From: an uncultured Saprospiraceae bacterium
Lineage (GTDB): Bacteria; Bacteroidota; Bacteroidia; Chitinophagales; Saprospiraceae
DNA length: 11,090 bases
NCBI GenBank assembly: GCA_937967535.1
Contig: CALCMV010000107.1
Location: 1 to 11,090 of the forward strand
Direction of reading: 5' to 3'
In this document: positions 1-6,700 of the stretch, piece after piece
Position numbering within the stretch: position 1 is the first letter of the stretch
How the letters are laid out: each line of letters opens with the position of its first letter
Position numbers and translations under genes: made by a program
Notes under the pieces: model-generated
Databases searched by the model: none
The model's input: only the letters and a program-made list of their open reading frames with translations
Told to the model about the DNA's origin: nothing

Positions 1-3000
1 AATGATATGCAAGAAGTCTCTAACTTGGACGGTACCATCTGTGTACCCTGTGCCGGAACAGTTGATGCAAGTAGCTGCGATGCCGCTTGTACGACAACAC
101 AAACTTGTGATGACGGCAATCCTTGTACCATCAATGATGAAGAAGTAGTTGCAGCCGACGGTTCGATTTGTGTGCCATGTGCGGGAACTGTTGATGCAAG
201 TAGCTGCGATGCCGCTTGTACAACAACACAAGCCTGTGATGATGGCGACCCATTGACCATCAATGATATGGAAGTAGTTGCAGCAGATGGCTCTATCTGT
301 ACAGCATGTGTGGGAGTTCCTGCTGATGCTTGTTCTGATACGACTATCGAAGCTTGTGATGATGGCAATCCTTGTACAATAAACGATGAGCAAGAAGTCT
401 CTAACTTGGACGGTACAATCTGTGTACCATGTGCGGGAACTGTTGATGCAAGTAGCTGTGATGCCGCTTGTACGACGATACAAACTTGTGATGATGGCGA
501 CCCATTGACCATCAACGATATGGAAGTAGTTGCAGCCGACGGCTCGATATGTACAGCATGTGCAGGTGTTCCTGCTGATGCTTGTTCTGATACGACTATC
601 GAATCTTGTGATGATGACAATCCTTGTACAATAAACGATGAGCAAGAAGTCTCTAACTTAGACGGTTCTATCTGTGTACCCTGTGCGGGAACTGTGGATA
701 CAAGTAGTTGTGATGCTGCTTGTGCAACAACTCAAGCTTGTGACGACGGCGACCCATGCACAGAAAACGACATGGAAACTGTCAGTGCTGATGGTGGCAC
801 TTGTGTGCCATGTGCGGGAACACCGATTTCTACGGTTCCTATTGACGAATCTGCTGTTGCTTGTAGCGAGGATGTTTTAAGTTTTGATTTGACAGCATTT
901 GAACCGGCAGGCTCAACAGGTACATGGGATGGTGTAGCTGACCCCACAAATGTAAATGTGAGTGCGGGTGGTTTATTCGTCTTTAATTTTACAAATGAAA
1001 GTGGTTGTGATGGTGTTTTAAATCTTACCGTTACAGCTTTAGACGAACTTCAAATCGTAGCGGTGCCTACATGCGCTTCTGCTACCGAAGGTACATTCTT
1101 CGTAGAAATTCAAGACATTACAGGTGGTTTGGAACTTGATTACACAGTAGAAGCCAATGGTTTGTCTGTAAATTATACAGGAGCAACTGTTTCTATCGGT
1201 CCGTTTACTTATACAGACCATAATACGGGAATTACTTTGACTGTTACTTCCGCCAACGGCTGCACAATTACTTACGATGTATTACAATTAAATTGTGCTG
1301 ACCAAGAAGTTTGTAATTGTGATAATATTGACGCACCATATACCATTACTGCACAAGCTGCTGCCAATGGCAACGGTTACAGCATGGTATACGCATTGGT
1401 CAATAATGATAATGGCAATATAGTCGAAGCCACCAATGATACAGGTATCTTCCCTGATTTAGCGGACAATACCAATTACACTGTTTATGCCTTCAATGTA
1501 GAAGATGTAGATTTGGCAGGTTTTACGGCAGATTTGGCTAGTTTGGTAGTGATTTCTGCGGGCGACGAAGTGCTGACCGGTATGGGCGCATTTGCCGACT
1601 ATTGTTATGAGACTGATTCGGCTGCTTTTATCGAAGATTGTGATTGCTTTACTTGTGTTGATTTTACCATTAACGGAACCGTTACGGATTTGACTTGTAA
1701 TGGTGACGGTAGCGGTGTAATAGACCTGACAGTTTCAGGCGGTCAGCCGCCATTCAATTATGCTTGGAGTAATGGTGCTGATACCGAAGACCTCTCTGGC
1801 TTGGATGCCGGAACTTATACCGTCACAGTGAATGATGGAAGTGCATTGGACTGTGAAGCAATAGCAACTTTTGCAGTTAGTGAGCCTGATGCCGTCGGAA
1901 TCAGCAATGTAGATATTAGCGACCCGACTTGTAGTGCAAGCGATGGCACTATCGTTGTGACAGTAGAAAACGGTGTTGCTCCATTTACTTACGAAATTGC
2001 CGATTTAGGTATTTCACAAAGTAGTAATACAATCACCGGAGTTCCTGCGGGCGATTACACTGTTATCGTAACGGATGCCAATGGCTGTACAGCCTTCACA
2101 CCTGTTACACTTACAGGTGCAGATGCGCCAACTGCAAGCATAAGCATCAACCAAGCCCCTGACTGCGAAGAAAGCAATGGTATAATAACCGTAACAGCAA
2201 CAGGCGGCGCACCACCATACGCCTACGAATGGAGTGATGGTCAAACAACGGCTACCGCTACGGGTTTGCTCGGCGGCACTTACACCGTTACAGTAACAGA
2301 TGCAGATGGGTGTAGCGTGACGGAAACCATTACACTATTCCCCGTAGGTTGCGATTTTAATATTACGAATAGTTTCTTTGCAGACGACCCATGTAAATGT
2401 AATAATGACCAAACGGACAATGGTTCAGGTGATGGTACATTCACCGAAACCGTAACCGTAACTGCTCCTCCGGGCTTGGTTATCCGTGCGGATGTTACAT
2501 CAACAGGTATCGAAAACCCTGTCAATCAAGGTTTGTCAAGCAATACGCTTCCGATTGAGTTCTTTGAATCTTTCCCGGGACGTTACATCTTGATTTTTAA
2601 CCATATTGATAGAATCGGTTATACAATTAATTTAGAATTTTCTACTGATGGTGGCAATACATTTGCACCCGCACCGAATGGCGCAGGTGGTCAATTGTCT
2701 TTCTCGAATGTATGTGCATATCCTGTTTTGGCATTTAATCCGCCACTACAAGATGCTTATTGCGAGGATGACGGTATTGTCGTTATTGGTGTAATAGAAA
2801 CTTCTGATAATGTGGACTTTGTACCATTGCCGGGCTTCCCCGCAGTAGCACTCAATAATGAGGAAGCCCAACCTGCTCCTCTGACTTTCGACCCAAGTAC
2901 GATAGGTACAGCGACTTACACTTTCTCCGGTTTTTATAATTATGAAAACGGAACAGGTACAGGAGGTACAGTCGAAAATCCGGCAGTATCGCTCAATCCT

Positions 3001-3825
3001 TGTGCTACACTCATCAGGGTCAATGTTCCGGTGAATCCTGTACCGATATCGGAAGCTACTTGTCAGCAAACAGGCGCGGAAGAGTTCATAATTGATGTAG
3101 ACCCGACAGATGATTATGAGACACCCGAAAACCTGATATATCGTATCGGTGATAGTGGTCCTTTCCAAATGAGCGACCAGTTTGTGGTCGAAGAAGACGG
3201 TGATTACGAAATGACCGTTTTGGATATGGTCAGTGCTTGTGAGTTCCAAGTTCCGGCAACTTGTTTCCGTCAACTCCCAATTGAGTTGATTTCATTTGAA
3301 GGAACTTGTACCGATAATGAATACACACTGACTTGGACCACAGCTACGGAAGAAGACGTTTCTCACTTCGCCATAGAGCGTTCGATTGACGGGCTAAACT
3401 ATGCACAAATTGCGGAAGTAGCCGCAACGGGCAATTCCACTATTATCCAGAATTACGGATACAAAGATGATGTGGGCGTTTCTCGTTTGTACTACTATCG
3501 CTTGCGAATTGTTGAATTTTCCGGTATAGAAACCTTGTCAAGAATCGAAACCGTTTCTTGTCTCACAGGTGGCTTTGGTGTCTTGGATGTTTATCCGAAC
3601 CCAACACAAGATGAAGTAGCTGTTGCATTTGAAGTCAGCAGCAGAGACCCTCTCAACCTTCGTCTTGTAGATGTACTCGGACGCACCGTAGATGCACAGG
3701 AATTGACACCGGATATTGGCTTGAATCGTGTCCTTATTGATATGTCTTTATTGCCTTCGGCAATGTACTACATCGTACTCGAAGACGGCACACAACAATC
3801 CATAGAGAAGGTCGTGAAAAAATAA
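1..3825 (+). CDS. Giant T9SS-secreted adhesin-like surface protein, 5' end outside the window
   Basis: Partial gene. The reading frame is open from base 1 (Asn-Asp precede the first Met at 7), and that Met lies inside a repeat, so it is not the real start. Residue numbers below count from that Met. Residues 3-273 are a Cys-rich tandem array with CDDGNPCTIND-type motifs. Residues about 274-435 are Ig-like beta modules, followed by a Cys-x-Cys module (about 436-556). Three SprB-type repeats (PF13573-like, signature GTYTVTVTDADGC) cover about 557-777. Another Cys-x-Cys module starts CKCNND near 796. The linker domain LPIELISFEGTC with SHFAIERS begins at residue 1090. The T9SS type A sorting domain runs from residue 1189 to the end, with VYPNPTQDE and a terminal KVVKK. 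By family knowledge the product is exported by Sec, then passes the outer membrane by T9SS, where the C-terminal domain is cleaved and the protein is surface-attached or released. Adhesion is inferred from the SprB repeats. Transcription ends at the hairpin 70 bases downstream. Confidence 0.9.
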   Translation, partial: NDMQEVSNLDGTICVPCAGTVDASSCDAACTTTQTCDDGNPCTINDEEVVAADGSICVPCAGTVDASSCDAACTTTQACDDGDPLTINDMEVVAADGSICTACVGVPADACSDTTIEACDDGNPCTINDEQEVSNLDGTICVPCAGTVDASSCDAACTTIQTCDDGDPLTINDMEVVAADGSICTACAGVPADACSDTTIESCDDDNPCTINDEQEVSNLDGSICVPCAGTVDTSSCDAACATTQACDDGDPCTENDMETVSADGGTCVPCAGTPISTVPIDESAVACSEDVLSFDLTAFEPAGSTGTWDGVADPTNVNVSAGGLFVFNFTNESGCDGVLNLTVTALDELQIVAVPTCASATEGTFFVEIQDITGGLELDYTVEANGLSVNYTGATVSIGPFTYTDHNTGITLTVTSANGCTITYDVLQLNCADQEVCNCDNIDAPYTITAQAAANGNGYSMVYALVNNDNGNIVEATNDTGIFPDLADNTNYTVYAFNVEDVDLAGFTADLASLVVISAGDEVLTGMGAFADYCYETDSAAFIEDCDCFTCVDFTINGTVTDLTCNGDGSGVIDLTVSGGQPPFNYAWSNGADTEDLSGLDAGTYTVTVNDGSALDCEAIATFAVSEPDAVGISNVDISDPTCSASDGTIVVTVENGVAPFTYEIADLGISQSSNTITGVPAGDYTVIVTDANGCTAFTPVTLTGADAPTASISINQAPDCEESNGIITVTATGGAPPYAYEWSDGQTTATATGLLGGTYTVTVTDADGCSVTETITLFPVGCDFNITNSFFADDPCKCNNDQTDNGSGDGTFTETVTVTAPPGLVIRADVTSTGIENPVNQGLSSNTLPIEFFESFPGRYILIFNHIDRIGYTINLEFSTDGGNTFAPAPNGAGGQLSFSNVCAYPVLAFNPPLQDAYCEDDGIVVIGVIETSDNVDFVPLPGFPAVALNNEEAQPAPLTFDPSTIGTATYTFSGFYNYENGTGTGGTVENPAVSLNPCATLIRVNVPVNPVPISEATCQQTGAEEFIIDVDPTDDYETPENLIYRIGDSGPFQMSDQFVVEEDGDYEMTVLDMVSACEFQVPATCFRQLPIELISFEGTCTDNEYTLTWTTATEEDVSHFAIERSIDGLNYAQIAEVAATGNSTIIQNYGYKDDVGVSRLYYYRLRIVEFSGIETLSRIETVSCLTGGFGVLDVYPNPTQDEVAVAFEVSSRDPLNLRLVDVLGRTVDAQELTPDIGLNRVLIDMSLLPSAMYYIVLEDGTQQSIEKVVKK
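13..825 (+). repeat. Cys-rich coding tandem repeats, six full units and one partial
   Basis: In-frame units of 43, 43, 41, 43, 41 and 43 codons start at 13, 142, 271, 394, 523 and 646; a seventh, broken unit starts at 775. Each unit opens with EVSNLDG or EVVAADG, has a Cys-x-x-Cys (CVPC or CTAC), and closes on CDDG(N/D)P(C/L)T(I/E)ND. Units 3-4 and 5-6 form a higher-order pair of 252 bp. Unit 2 looks chimeric: its head matches units 3 and 5, its body matches unit 1. Units 2 and 4 have DPLT where the others have a Cys. The DNA is close to identical between units, which indicates recent amplification or gene conversion. The array continues past the left edge. Confidence 0.9.
1675..2337 (+). repeat. 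Three SprB-type protein repeats
   Basis: Three modules of about 70-74 residues lie at roughly 1675-1890, 1894-2115 and 2128-2337. Each has a Cys near its start, a central GG(Q/A)PP(F/Y) or GVAPF turn and an end of the type AGTYTVTVND, AGDYTVIVTDANGC or GGTYTVTVTDADGC. This is the SprB repeat pattern known from Flavobacterium gliding adhesins. Unlike the N-terminal Cys-rich array, these copies are diverged at the DNA level, so they are an older duplication. Confidence 0.85.
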
Positions 3826-3883
3826 TTGTATTGTGTACTTGTAAAATCTTCTTTAATAAATATTTAAAAATTTTACAATACAA
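3826..3883 (+). other. Pair of mutually exclusive stems just after the adhesin stop codon
   Basis: TTGTATTGT (3826-3834) is the reverse complement of 3875-3883, and TTGTAAAAT (3839-3847) is the reverse complement of 3870-3878. Both left arms compete for 3875-3878, so only one stem can form at a time. It sits directly before the intrinsic terminator and may protect the 3' end of the message, but it is AT-rich and could be chance. Confidence 0.35.
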
Positions 3884-3893
3884 AAATTATAAT

Positions 3894-3928
3894 AAAAGCC
3901 TCGTTCCTATTCGGAACGAGGCTTTTTT
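3894..3928 (+). terminator. Rho-independent terminator of the adhesin gene
   Basis: AAAAGCCTCGTTCC (3894-3907) pairs perfectly with GGAACGAGGCTTTT (3913-3926) around a 5-base loop TATTC, and the T-run extends to 3928. The stem has ten non-A/T-tail pairs and is followed by T residues on the plus strand. The preceding A-run mirrors the T-run, so it could also act on the minus strand against read-through from the convergent protease gene. Confidence 0.93.
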
Positions 3929-4051
3929 CATTTAGTATCTAACTCTTGCTCGTTTTTGGTAAAAGATGAATAAATGAGTAGATGAATAAATTTGAAATGA
4001 AATAATGTTTTAATGAATCAATAAACAAGCGTAAAATCATTTACTCATTAT

Positions 4052-4075
4052 TTCGGAAAATATCAGTTTTCCGAA
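4052..4075. repeat. Short perfect palindromic hairpin
   Basis: TTCGGAAAA (4052-4060) and TTTTCCGAA (4067-4075) are perfect inverted arms around TATCAG. The right arm with its preceding CAG recurs at 4348-4359, at the far end of the neighbouring repeat block, so the two may mark the ends of a composite repeat element. Confidence 0.5.
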
Positions 4076-4080
4076 TGAAC

Positions 4081-4350
4081 CCGTAATGACTGCTTTACAG
4101 GTTGACCGCGAATACCGTAATGACTGCTTTAGCTATCAATTGTATTATTATTTTAATTTTTAATTAACTTAAAAACAATAATATACAAATATTTTTCTAA
4201 TTTACTTGACAGCTAAAGCAGTCATTACAGAGTTTCCAGTCAGCCTGTTTAGCTATCAAGTGCATTATTACTTTTATTTATAAAAAATTTAAAAACAATG
4301 ATTTACAAATTTATTTTTATTTTACTTGACAGCTAAAGCAGTCATTACAG
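4081..4350. repeat. Two-copy inverted-repeat block (MITE-like or structured intergenic repeat)
   Basis: The core GTAATGACTGCTTT occurs four times: forward at 4083-4096 and 4117-4130, and as its reverse complement at 4215-4228 and 4335-4348. Unit 1 has arms 4117-4139 and 4206-4228 that match at 22 of 23 positions, including 18 perfect pairs, around an AT-rich interior of about 66 bases. Unit 2 lies exactly 120 bases downstream: 4131-4230 against 4251-4350 match at 86 of 100 positions by my count, with all differences in the left part and none in the last 30 bases. The left arm of unit 2 is intact only for about 13 bases (4248-4260). There is no ORF. The block sits between convergent genes. It is not a CRISPR: there are too few units, they are inverted within themselves, and the period is 120 bases. 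Confidence 0.75.
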
Positions 4351-4377
4351 TTTTCCGAAATTTGCCCCGTTCACAGT

Positions 4378-4395
4378 AAACTTAAACTTAAACTT
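4378..4395. repeat. Hexamer AAACTT, three tandem copies
   Basis: Three exact head-to-tail copies of AAACTT (4378-4383, 4384-4389, 4390-4395) lie just downstream of the protease stop codon on its 3' side. No function is visible. Confidence 0.6.
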
Positions 4396-4403
4396 CCAAG
4401 CAC

Positions 4404-5357
4404 TTATCGTTCCTGAAAACGCATCCGCAAAGGCGACTCTGCCGCTGCCCGTATCACTTCCAACTGTGTTGGCGTAAAAGTGTATTGTTTCATAAAACAG
4501 GGTTTGTAATACGACATATAATTATTAATCAAGGGTGTATAATCTATATTCGTATCAGTATCGGTATAGCCTATCATGCGACATTTCGAGTAATTGACAT
4601 AGACCTCATACACCGGTCCGGGGTCAGAGGGTGTGTCACAAATCATATCCCCTGAACTCGCACAATTATCTCCCGTAACGAGTTCTCTGCCAAATTGGTC
4701 CCGTTCAAAAGTATGATACAAACCAAAAAAATGTCCAAATTCATGTACCACTACTTTATGGTCTTCGAGGTCAAATTTGCTCAATACAATATTATTCGTC
4801 CGATTAGAAAGAATATAAGAAAACCCGCCTGTACGTCCACAACTCACACCTCCGCTGCTTTCCTTGCAGAGTTGGTCATCATAGTCAAAAAGATACATGC
4901 TAATCATATCATCCACATCGTACTGCTTCGAGAATTGGTCGTAAATATCATAAGCACCCACTTGTAAATCTCCGATTCTCAAATCAGAAGATATGACATC
5001 TATTTGTGCTATATAAAATTCAATATTCGCTGCCTCAAAAGCTTCATTCAAAATATCAATCGTGCGGCTAATCGCAAATTGCCGCGTACTTCCCCTCTTA
5101 TTGGGATGCTGAATAAATCCGATACGCAGTGGAAAAACTATTGTTTTGTCAAATCCTCGTACTTCTGCCCCTCCGCCTGTTGGCGATTGCTGTTTTTTTT
5201 GCTTCATTAACTGATACAAATACTGCGAATTGCTTTTTTCATCTCCTGCGACATTCGCACTGACTTTACAAGTACTATTATCTTGTTTTACTTCCTGTGC
5301 CGAAAGTGATGTCACAAATAAAAGGCTTAGGCAAATAATAAACATTCTAATCTTCAT
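4404..5357 (-). CDS. Secreted M43-family (pappalysin-like) zinc metalloprotease
   Basis: A complete 317-residue protein. Residues 1-20 form a Sec signal peptide with a hydrophobic core and a likely cut at LSA/Q. The zinc site is HEFGHFFGLYH at 205-215: His205, Glu206, His209, Gly212 and His215 fit the metzincin pattern HExxHxxGxxH. A downstream GDMICDTPSDP (236-246) and the Met-turn NYMSY (Met281) are typical of M43 cytophagalysin/pappalysin proteases. The enzyme should cleave proteins outside the cytoplasm. Known Bacteroidota relatives often end in a T9SS sorting domain; this one ends soon after the catalytic domain, so it is either periplasmic or uses another exit. It is divergent from exbB and convergent with the adhesin gene. 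The ATG at 5357 has the signal peptide directly after it and a long A-run before it (T-run on plus), with no Shine-Dalgarno site. Substrate unknown. Confidence 0.9.
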   Translation of the reverse strand: MKIRMFIICLSLLFVTSLSAQEVKQDNSTCKVSANVAGDEKSNSQYLYQLMKQKKQQSPTGGGAEVRGFDKTIVFPLRIGFIQHPNKRGSTRQFAISRTIDILNEAFEAANIEFYIAQIDVISSDLRIGDLQVGAYDIYDQFSKQYDVDDMISMYLFDYDDQLCKESSGGVSCGRTGGFSYILSNRTNNIVLSKFDLEDHKVVVHEFGHFFGLYHTFERDQFGRELVTGDNCASSGDMICDTPSDPGPVYEVYVNYSKCRMIGYTDTDTNIDYTPLINNYMSYYKPCFMKQYTFTPTQLEVIRAAAESPLRMRFQER

Positions 5358-5380
5358 ATTTTTTTTTATTTGAGTTTAAC

Positions 5381-5579
5381 AACTATACTTTGGACATTAG
5401 GTAACTGGGAAATTAGGTAATTAGGCTAACGAAGACATAATTTGTTGTTTATCAGTAAAATTAAAATAAAATTAATTTGAAATAGAATACAAATAATACA
5501 AATTATTGATTACAAGTGTTTTACCTTCTCGACTGAACCGAGACCAGTTTCCGAATTTCCCAATATCCAAAGTATAGTT
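5381..5579. mobile_element. Putative MITE-like element with terminal inverted repeats
   Basis: AACTATACTTTGGACATT (5381-5398) matches the reverse complement of 5562-5579 at 17 of 18 positions, defining an AT-rich element of 199 bases without a coding region. TTAAC flanks both ends (5376-5380 and 5578-5582, the latter overlapping the arm by two bases), which could be a short target duplication. The same end motif and about 20 matching interior bases at the same offset (5436-5456 against 11004-11024, 17 of 21) recur at the right edge of the window, where they interrupt an esterase gene. It lies in the divergent promoter region of the protease and exbB. The mobile nature is inferred; no transposase is present. 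Confidence 0.55.
5391..5424 (+). repeat. Degenerate octamer array with GG every 8 bases
   Basis: TGGACATT, AGGTAACT, GGGAAATT, AGGTAATT and AGG follow head to tail, an 8-base period with consensus close to RGGWAAYT. The same octamers occur near 5547-5568 on the minus strand (shorter array) and at 10961-10995 (one extra unit of nine bases). They form the inner part of the terminal repeats of the putative element. Confidence 0.6.
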
Positions 5580-5803
5580 AACAATATGTACTTACTACAT
5601 TAAGGGGACAAATATTGTACAAATTATTAAAATTTCCCTAAATTATAGCTTACAAATCTTGATTTCATACTAATTCGGGGTGTCTCTCCGTTAATTAGCC
5701 GTCAAAATACTTTCATTTATTGTGGGCAATGCCTATTTTGCGAGCGAATTTACATGGTGTTGTATATTGTAGTTTTCTAGTGTTGTAATCTTTCATAATG
5801 TCG
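5580..5803. other. AT-rich intergenic stretch without a recognised feature
   Basis: Between the putative element and the exbB promoter I see no ORF, RNA gene or strong repeat. There is a 7-base inverted repeat ACAATAT/ATATTGT (5581-5587 and 5612-5618), which is weak. The protease promoter should lie somewhere in 5358-5600 on the minus strand, but I found no convincing TAnnTTTG match there. Confidence 0.5.
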
Positions 5804-5836
5804 TTGTATGCTTATTGTCGTGTCTTTGTAGTTTTG
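5804..5836 (+). promoter_or_regulatory. Candidate Bacteroidota-type promoter of the exbB operon
   Basis: TAGTTTTG at 5829-5836 fits the Bacteroidota -7 consensus TAnnTTTG exactly, and TTG at 5804-5806 lies 22 bases upstream, inside the 17-23 base spacing recalled for Flavobacterium promoters. The transcript would start near 5842 and give a leader of about 70 bases. The start point is inferred only. Confidence 0.5.
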
Positions 5837-5842
5837 CAAAAT

Positions 5843-5914
5843 GACACAAAGCACAACGAAAACAACACAAGGAAACACAAGGAAACGACACCACAAAACA
5901 ACAACACATAAGAA
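5843..5914 (+). promoter_or_regulatory. T-free A/C-rich 5' leader of exbB
   Basis: Bases 5843-5908 contain no T at all, and only one T occurs before the ATG. The leader holds a tandem ACACAAGGAA pair (5866-5875 and 5876-5885 region) and CAACA motifs. In contrast, 5761-5820 is about half T (31 of 60 by count). The run starts almost exactly where the candidate promoter would start transcription. An unstructured, U-free leader would help ribosome loading in a phylum with few Shine-Dalgarno sites; this role is inferred. Confidence 0.5.
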
Positions 5915-6586
5915 ATGATATTACTTTTCTTTCAGGATGCTGCCGTAGAAGGCGAATCTTTCAGCCTCATCGAACTGATATTGCAGGGCGGTATACTTGG
6001 TATAGCAATTATTAGCATACTATTATTGCTGTCAATTGTTGGTTTTTTCATCTTTTTTGAACGCAGTATGACCATCTCAAAAGCTGCCAGAGTAGATGAA
6101 AGTTTTATGGCAAAAATCCGCTCGAATGTAAAAACGGGTGCCATCGAAACGGCGCGTGGTTTATGCCAAAGTACCGACACGCCTGTGGCAAATATGATTG
6201 AAAAAGGCTTACTGCGTATCGGCAGACCTTTGAGCGACATCCAAACCGCCGTCGAAAATGTCGGTAATTTGGAAGTATCAAGACTCGAAAATCGCATGTC
6301 TACCCTCGCTACCATTGCGGGTGCTGCACCCATGATTGGCTTCTTTGGTACGGTAACGGGTATGATTTCTGCCTTCTATGAGATGGCAACACAGGAAAAT
6401 GTTACGCCCGATGTACTTGCAGGCGGTATCTATCAGGCACTTTTGACCACCGCTTTCGGACTATTCATCGGCATCTTAGCCTATGTTGGTTACAATTACT
6501 TGGTATCAAGGGTCAATAAAGTGATTTTTAACATGGAAGCCACCTCCCTCGAATTTCTGGACCTACTCCAAGAACCGGCTCACTAA
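5915..6586 (+). CDS. exbB: ExbB/TolQ/MotA-family proton channel subunit
   Basis: An inner-membrane protein of 223 residues with three membrane segments at about 20-49, 131-153 and 172-195, and a cytoplasmic loop between the first two. It is the usual ExbB plan and length. GAAPMIGFFGTVTGMISAF in segment 2 and IYQALLTTAFGLFIGI in segment 3 are the family signatures. ExbB forms a pentamer around an ExbD dimer and turns proton flow into motion of TonB. The position that matches Glu176 of E. coli ExbB, as I recall its sequence, is Gln174 here, while the following channel Thr residues (178-179) are kept. The ATG at 5915 gives the short N-terminus ending in a Gln-Asp/acidic stretch common in Bacteroidota ExbB. 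It is the first gene of the operon, 114 bases before exbD. Confidence 0.93.
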   Translation: MILLFFQDAAVEGESFSLIELILQGGILGIAIISILLLLSIVGFFIFFERSMTISKAARVDESFMAKIRSNVKTGAIETARGLCQSTDTPVANMIEKGLLRIGRPLSDIQTAVENVGNLEVSRLENRMSTLATIAGAAPMIGFFGTVTGMISAFYEMATQENVTPDVLAGGIYQALLTTAFGLFIGILAYVGYNYLVSRVNKVIFNMEATSLEFLDLLQEPAH

Positions 6587-6596
6587 TGATTAATGG

Positions 6597-6668
6597 TTAA
6601 TGATTAATGACTTTGTTATGGAGATTTATTTTTTTAATAAATTAATATCTCCATACGTTAATCATTAA
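6597..6668 (+). promoter_or_regulatory. Two-tier stem-loop between exbB and exbD
   Basis: TTAATGATTAA (6597-6607) pairs with TTAATCATTAA (6658-6668), and inside it TATGGAGAT (6617-6625) pairs with ATCTCCATA (6647-6655), both perfectly. The loop is AT-rich. There is no T-run after the right arm, so it is not a classical terminator. It could be a processing or stabilising stem that sets the exbB to exbD ratio; that role is inferred. Confidence 0.5.
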
Positions 6669-6700
6669 GAATTAATTATTAAGAATAATCATTAAAAATA

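Noticed and set aside
13..825. Assignment of the Cys-rich units to the Dictyostelium-type CTDC repeat
   Set aside because: The CDDGNPCT motif is similar, but unit length and the Cys spacing outside this motif do not fit what I recall of that family, so no family was claimed.
2746..3273. 175-residue minus-strand ORF inside the adhesin gene
   Set aside because: The plus-strand frame is continuous through recognised secreted-protein modules; the antisense product has no recognisable feature.
7..3825. ATG at 7 as the true start of the adhesin gene
   Set aside because: Asn-Asp codons at 1-6 continue the repeat pattern INDM seen at other unit joints, and no signal peptide follows; the gene extends past the left edge.
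4081..4350. Possible CRISPR array
   Set aside because: Only two units, a period of 120 bases, internal inverted symmetry and drifted interiors rather than unique spacers; no cas genes in the window.
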